From: Archaeoglobus sp.
GTDB taxonomy: Archaea; Halobacteriota; Archaeoglobi; Archaeoglobales; Archaeoglobaceae
Direction of reading: 5' to 3'
Length of the DNA: 22,464 nt
NCBI GenBank assembly: GCA_003978865.1
Contig: QNXS01000077.1
Coordinates: 1-22,464 of the forward strand
The notes beneath the pieces are model-generated. The model was not told where the DNA came from and did not search any database. It saw nothing but the letters and a program-made list of their open reading frames with translations. The position numbers were made by a program, and so were the translations under genes. Below are positions 21,443 to 22,464 of the stretch, in pieces. How positions within the stretch are numbered: the stretch's first letter is position 1; every line of letters begins with the position of its first letter.

Positions 21443-22243
21443 ATGAGAGTTGCCTTAAAAATTGCCTACTTCGGTATGAACTTCTCAGGCTTCCAGTACC
21501 AGCCAGACAGGAGAACTGTTGAAGGAGAACTGTTTAAAGCTTTTGAAAAAATCGGAATAAACGCTAAAGAAGCCAGATACAAGTGTGCCGGAAGAACTGA
21601 CGCCGGAGTTCATGCCTTAGGTCAGGTGGTAGCTTTAAACGTTGATAGTGCAAAAAAAGTCCTTCCAAGAATTTTAAATGCCAATCTACCGGAAGATGTG
21701 GTTGTCTGGGCTTGGGCTAAAGTAAACGATGACTTCAATCCCAGATATGCGGTAAGTAGAAAATATATGTATGTTATGCATCTAAATAGAGATTACGATG
21801 TTTCTATAATGAGAAAAGTTGCAAAAATGTTGATTGGAACTCATGATTTTTCAAATTTCACAAAAAAGTTTGGGGAAGGTCAGAACTGCGTTAGAACGAT
21901 ATACAACATAAAACTTCGAATGAATGGTGATTTCCTTATATTTGAAGTAGAAGGTAATGCCTTTACTTGGAACATGGTCAGGCGTATAGTTTCTGCTTTG
22001 CAGGCAGTTGGCAGTAAGTACAGAGATATTGAATGGTTTGAGAAGCTTTTAAATCCTGAAAAACATAGAGAGAAAGTCGAACCTGCCCCGCCTTACGGAC
22101 TTATACTTAAGGATATAAAGTACAGCAATGTCGAATTTGAAGTTGATGATTACGCATGGAATGCCCTGATATCCAAGATAAATAAAATTTTAGATTATTA
22201 TGGTGCAATATATAAACTTTTTTCTATTGTAAATGAAGAGTAG
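21443..22243 (+). CDS. truA: tRNA pseudouridine synthase TruA
   Basis: 266 residues. TruA makes pseudouridine at positions 38-40 of the tRNA anticodon arm. The catalytic aspartate is Asp53 in GRTDAGVHA (50-58); the family start LKIAYFGMNFSGFQYQP (5-21), with R-x-VEGEL, the central SRKYMYVM and GTHDFSNF, and the C-terminal NMVRRIVSAL and APPYGLIL blocks are all present. ATG 21443 gives the normal start MRVALKIAYFG; an upstream TTG in frame would add 27 residues that fit no family. A TATA-like box lies at the right distance for a leaderless message. Length is normal for archaeal TruA. A housekeeping gene, read separately from the ATPase gene before it. Confidence 0.93.
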   Translation: MRVALKIAYFGMNFSGFQYQPDRRTVEGELFKAFEKIGINAKEARYKCAGRTDAGVHALGQVVALNVDSAKKVLPRILNANLPEDVVVWAWAKVNDDFNPRYAVSRKYMYVMHLNRDYDVSIMRKVAKMLIGTHDFSNFTKKFGEGQNCVRTIYNIKLRMNGDFLIFEVEGNAFTWNMVRRIVSALQAVGSKYRDIEWFEKLLNPEKHREKVEPAPPYGLILKDIKYSNVEFEVDDYAWNALISKINKILDYYGAIYKLFSIVNEE

Positions 22244-22317
22244 CCAACTCGGATAGTTAAAGTTGCATCTTAGTAGAGAAAACTCTAAATACTATCAATA
22301 TTATTACAATTATAATT

Positions 22318-22464
22318 ATGAAAGTCTCAAAAAATTGCAAGTTCGGTATGGGCAGGAGAGGAGTTTCTCCAGTGATTGGTGCTGTAATGCTGTTCGCAAT
22401 AGCTGTGCTCATGATAGGTATCCTCCAGATACAGTTAGTTCCGTCAATGTGTAAGTCCAAAGAA
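22318..22464 (+). CDS. N-terminus of a surface protein with archaeal pilin-like signal (partial)
   Basis: 49 codons, open at the window end. The reading KFGMGRRGVSPVIGAVMLFA has the class III signal of archaeal pilin-like proteins: positive charges, a Gly cleavage point (after RRG), then SPVIG and a hydrophobic helix (about 17-40). Such N-termini are cut by a prepilin peptidase and anchor the protein in a filament or the membrane. After the helix it reads ILQIQLVP, like the start of some large Archaeoglobus surface proteins. There is no ribosome site; CTAAATAC about 29 bases upstream may be a TATA box. The rest of the gene lies outside the window. Confidence 0.75.
   Translation, partial: MKVSKNCKFGMGRRGVSPVIGAVMLFAIAVLMIGILQIQLVPSMCKSKE

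Overview
The window looks like part of a thermophilic euryarchaeal genome, most likely an Archaeoglobus/Ferroglobus/Geoglobus relative. This is inferred from an archaeal GTPase/DUF2073/DUF2072 gene triad, a surface-type protein with an archaeal class III (pilin-like) signal, a coiled-coil family I associate with Archaeoglobaceae, TATA boxes placed for leaderless mRNAs, and TTG/GTG starts behind GGTGAT-type ribosome binding sites. The species cannot be named from the sequence.

Layout. 43-1564 (+): a cysteine-rich radical SAM protein followed by a 168-residue stand-alone relative of the A-cluster domain of acetyl-CoA synthase (CdhC/AcsB). 1596-3082 (-): moaA and mobA, for molybdenum/tungsten cofactor. 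3217-3387 (+): a 2x[4Fe-4S] ferredoxin. 3465-4917 (+): Era-like GTPase, DUF2073 and DUF2072 zinc-ribbon protein. 5335-7571 (-): nifB, nifV and a small four-cysteine protein. 7969-16156 (-): one tightly packed operon, vnfH-nifI1-nifI2-vnfD-vnfG-vnfK-ZIP transporter-nifE-like-nifN-like. 16157-18448: long AT-rich spacer with a decayed DUF4143-type ATPase and a coiled-coil gene. 18449-21227 (+): a TrlF-type PHP/SMC-like ATPase split by one frameshift. 21443-22243 (+): truA. 22318-end (+): start of a surface/pilin-like protein.

The centrepiece is a nitrogenase that reads as vanadium-type. The delta subunit gene (vnfG) is present. The D subunit carries Cys257, His423, Gln176, His180, a TGGPRL loop at 335-340 and P-cluster cysteines 49, 75 and 138, the same numbers I recall for Azotobacter VnfD. 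NifI1/NifI2 give the archaeal ammonium switch; NifB and NifV would supply the NifB-co core and homocitrate; the NifE/NifN-like pair would mature the cofactor. No Mo-nitrogenase genes are in the window. Unusual points are a ZIP metal transporter translated inside the operon and a NifE/NifN-like pair that keeps six P-cluster-type cysteines.

The best candidate for something undescribed is the pair at 43-1564. The second gene has the exact four-cysteine spacing of the ACS A-cluster and its conserved C-terminal blocks, but lacks the Cys-Gly-Cys that holds the distal nickel and everything N-terminal. It overlaps the end of the radical SAM gene. The nitrogenase block is richer in G+C than its flanks by hand count, and decayed toxin-antitoxin-type and ATPase genes lie around it, which suggests a region with a history of insertion.
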